A DNA stretch of 64,000 nt, from the NCBI RefSeq assembly GCF_023195835.1, contig NZ_CP096199.1, positions 1,612,001 through 1,676,000 of the forward strand, in the 5' to 3' direction. Shown piece by piece: positions 63,266 to 64,000 of the stretch. Under the pieces are notes generated by a model, which ran no database searches, was not told the DNA's origin, and was given only the letters and a program-made list of their open reading frames with translations. A program made the position numbers and the translations under genes. Within the stretch, counting starts at the first letter, position 1; each line of letters starts with the position of its first letter. This DNA is from Vibrio sinaloensis (GTDB lineage: Bacteria > Pseudomonadota > Gammaproteobacteria > Enterobacterales > Vibrionaceae).

Positions 63266-64000
63266 ATGTCGATATATAAGCTTAGCAACGTCATTCAAAC
63301 CTATGATTGGGGTAGCCTCACTTCTCTCAATGAGATGTTTAATATCGAAAACCCCCAACACTCACCGCAAGCAGAAATGTGGATGGGAACTCATCCTAGA
63401 GGGTGTTCAAAAGTCGCAGACAAAGGTATCGCGTTGAGTGAGTTAGTGGTCGAAGACACTCCGAACATGCTTGGACGCTACACCGCAATGCGTTTTGGCG
63501 AATTGCCATATCTACTTAAAGTCATCGCGGCCGATTCACCACTCTCTATCCAAGTTCATCCTAGCAAAACAAAGGCAGAGCAGGGCTTTCAGCGCGAAGA
63601 ACAGCTAGGAATTCCTATCGATGCCAGCAACCGAAACTATAAAGATGACAACCACAAACCAGAGTTGGTTTACGCACTGACCTTTTTTCTTGCCCTGAAT
63701 GGGTTTAGACCGATTTCAGAGATCATCTCTTTGTTTAAAGAGCTCAACCTCCATTCGATTAATACAATATTGCAATCATTGCTCGCTCAGCCAAATGAGA
63801 GCGGTTTGAAAGGCTTCTTCAAGCACATCATGACATTGTCGGGACAGGATAAACAACAGGCATTAGCAGAACTAAACTCTGCCCTGACACGGCCCGCCAA
63901 AAGTCGACTGGCAAGAGAAGCATTTCACACCATCAAAAAACTATCTGAGCACTACCAAGATGATGTTGGTTTGTTCGCACCGCTTCTGCTCAACATAATC
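63266..64000 (+). CDS. manA: mannose-6-phosphate isomerase class I, N-terminal part (runs off the window)
   Basis: 245 residues are visible from the ATG at 63266 (AGAGAGACTTAAC upstream), and the frame stays open to the last base. YDWGSLTSLNEMF (about 13-25), PLSIQVHPSKTKAEQGF (about 92-108, zinc ligands Gln and His) and DDNHKPELVYALTFFLALNG (about 129-148, zinc Glu) are ManA signatures. It interconverts mannose-6-P and fructose-6-P. It is 62 bases after the dioxygenase gene and likely co-transcribed. A second, housekeeping manA could exist elsewhere. Confidence 0.93.
   Translation, partial: MSIYKLSNVIQTYDWGSLTSLNEMFNIENPQHSPQAEMWMGTHPRGCSKVADKGIALSELVVEDTPNMLGRYTAMRFGELPYLLKVIAADSPLSIQVHPSKTKAEQGFQREEQLGIPIDASNRNYKDDNHKPELVYALTFFLALNGFRPISEIISLFKELNLHSINTILQSLLAQPNESGLKGFFKHIMTLSGQDKQQALAELNSALTRPAKSRLAREAFHTIKKLSEHYQDDVGLFAPLLLNII

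Noticed and set aside
1..64000. tRNA, rRNA, CRISPR arrays, insertion sequences or prophage genes
   Set aside because: No cloverleaf-type sequence, regular spacer repeats, transposase, integrase or phage structural genes were recognised in reading the window.

Overview
The window reads as a gammaproteobacterial chromosome segment, almost certainly from a Vibrio. The main support is gene content and order: relV, purT, cdd, lrgA/lrgB, sbcB, cobT/S/U/C and btuC/btuD lie close to a hut operon, much as I remember from the V. cholerae large chromosome. The species cannot be fixed from the sequence alone. Coding density is high. I see no rRNA, tRNA, CRISPR array or intact insertion sequence.

Layout. 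(1) 1-3470: a TolC-like tail, an HlyD-type adaptor and two ABC-2 permeases with no ATPase gene in view. (2) 3471-18144: a c-di-GMP phosphodiesterase, a P-loop kinase, metA behind tandem Met boxes, a TPR lipoprotein, rlmF, a metalloprotease-like gene, a glutaredoxin, a periplasmic binding protein paired with a hybrid histidine kinase, a LysR/MFS divergent pair and two small cytosolic genes. (3) 18145-26907: btuCD, astE, an M3 peptidase, and the cobalamin lower-ligand genes cobT-cobS-cobU-cobC led by a flavin-reductase-like gene. (4) 26908-37409: a 28-codon small ORF, an atypical SDR, an outer-membrane barrel, sbcB, lrgAB, cdd, an HD-GYP phosphodiesterase, purT behind a PurR box, tpm and relV. 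(5) 37410-44280: hutC and hutI-hutG-hutH-hutU. The urocanate hydratase is the long, UROC1-like form. (6) 44281-64000: a carbohydrate locus.

The carbohydrate locus is the most interesting part. Its core matches the E. coli frw/pflD neighbourhood: a fused HPr-EI-EIIA phosphotransferase protein (ptsA type), EIIC, two small EIIBs, a PflD-type glycyl radical enzyme with a GCVE active-site motif, its activase, an FsaA/B-type aldolase and an AraC regulator. In E. coli, PflD and its paralogue YbiW were recently assigned to ring-opening of 1,5-anhydromannitol-6-P and 1,5-anhydroglucitol-6-P. The product, 1-deoxyfructose-6-P, is then cleaved by Fsa ('anhydroglycolysis'). By analogy this window may encode a marine version: PTS uptake, radical C-O cleavage, then aldol cleavage. 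Around the core are genes not found in the E. coli locus as I know it: an extended SDR in the operon, a PhyH-type dioxygenase, manA, a Gfo/Idh/MocA oxidoreductase, a KpsF-like SIS isomerase, a UPF0303 protein, a PfkB sugar kinase, a half-length Cra-like repressor, and a GtsA-like sugar-binding protein transcribed behind a chemoreceptor. Together these could form a sense, swim, import and ferment module for an anhydrohexitol or related sugar. The substrate is inference, not something the sequence states.

Regulatory sites I can support include tandem MetJ boxes before metA, a perfect-core PurR box before purT, HutC-like palindromes before hutC and hutI, a CRP-like site and a repeated TATCCAGTA-type motif at the PTS and phyH promoters, many intrinsic terminators, and three strong intergenic hairpins inside the frw/pfl operon.
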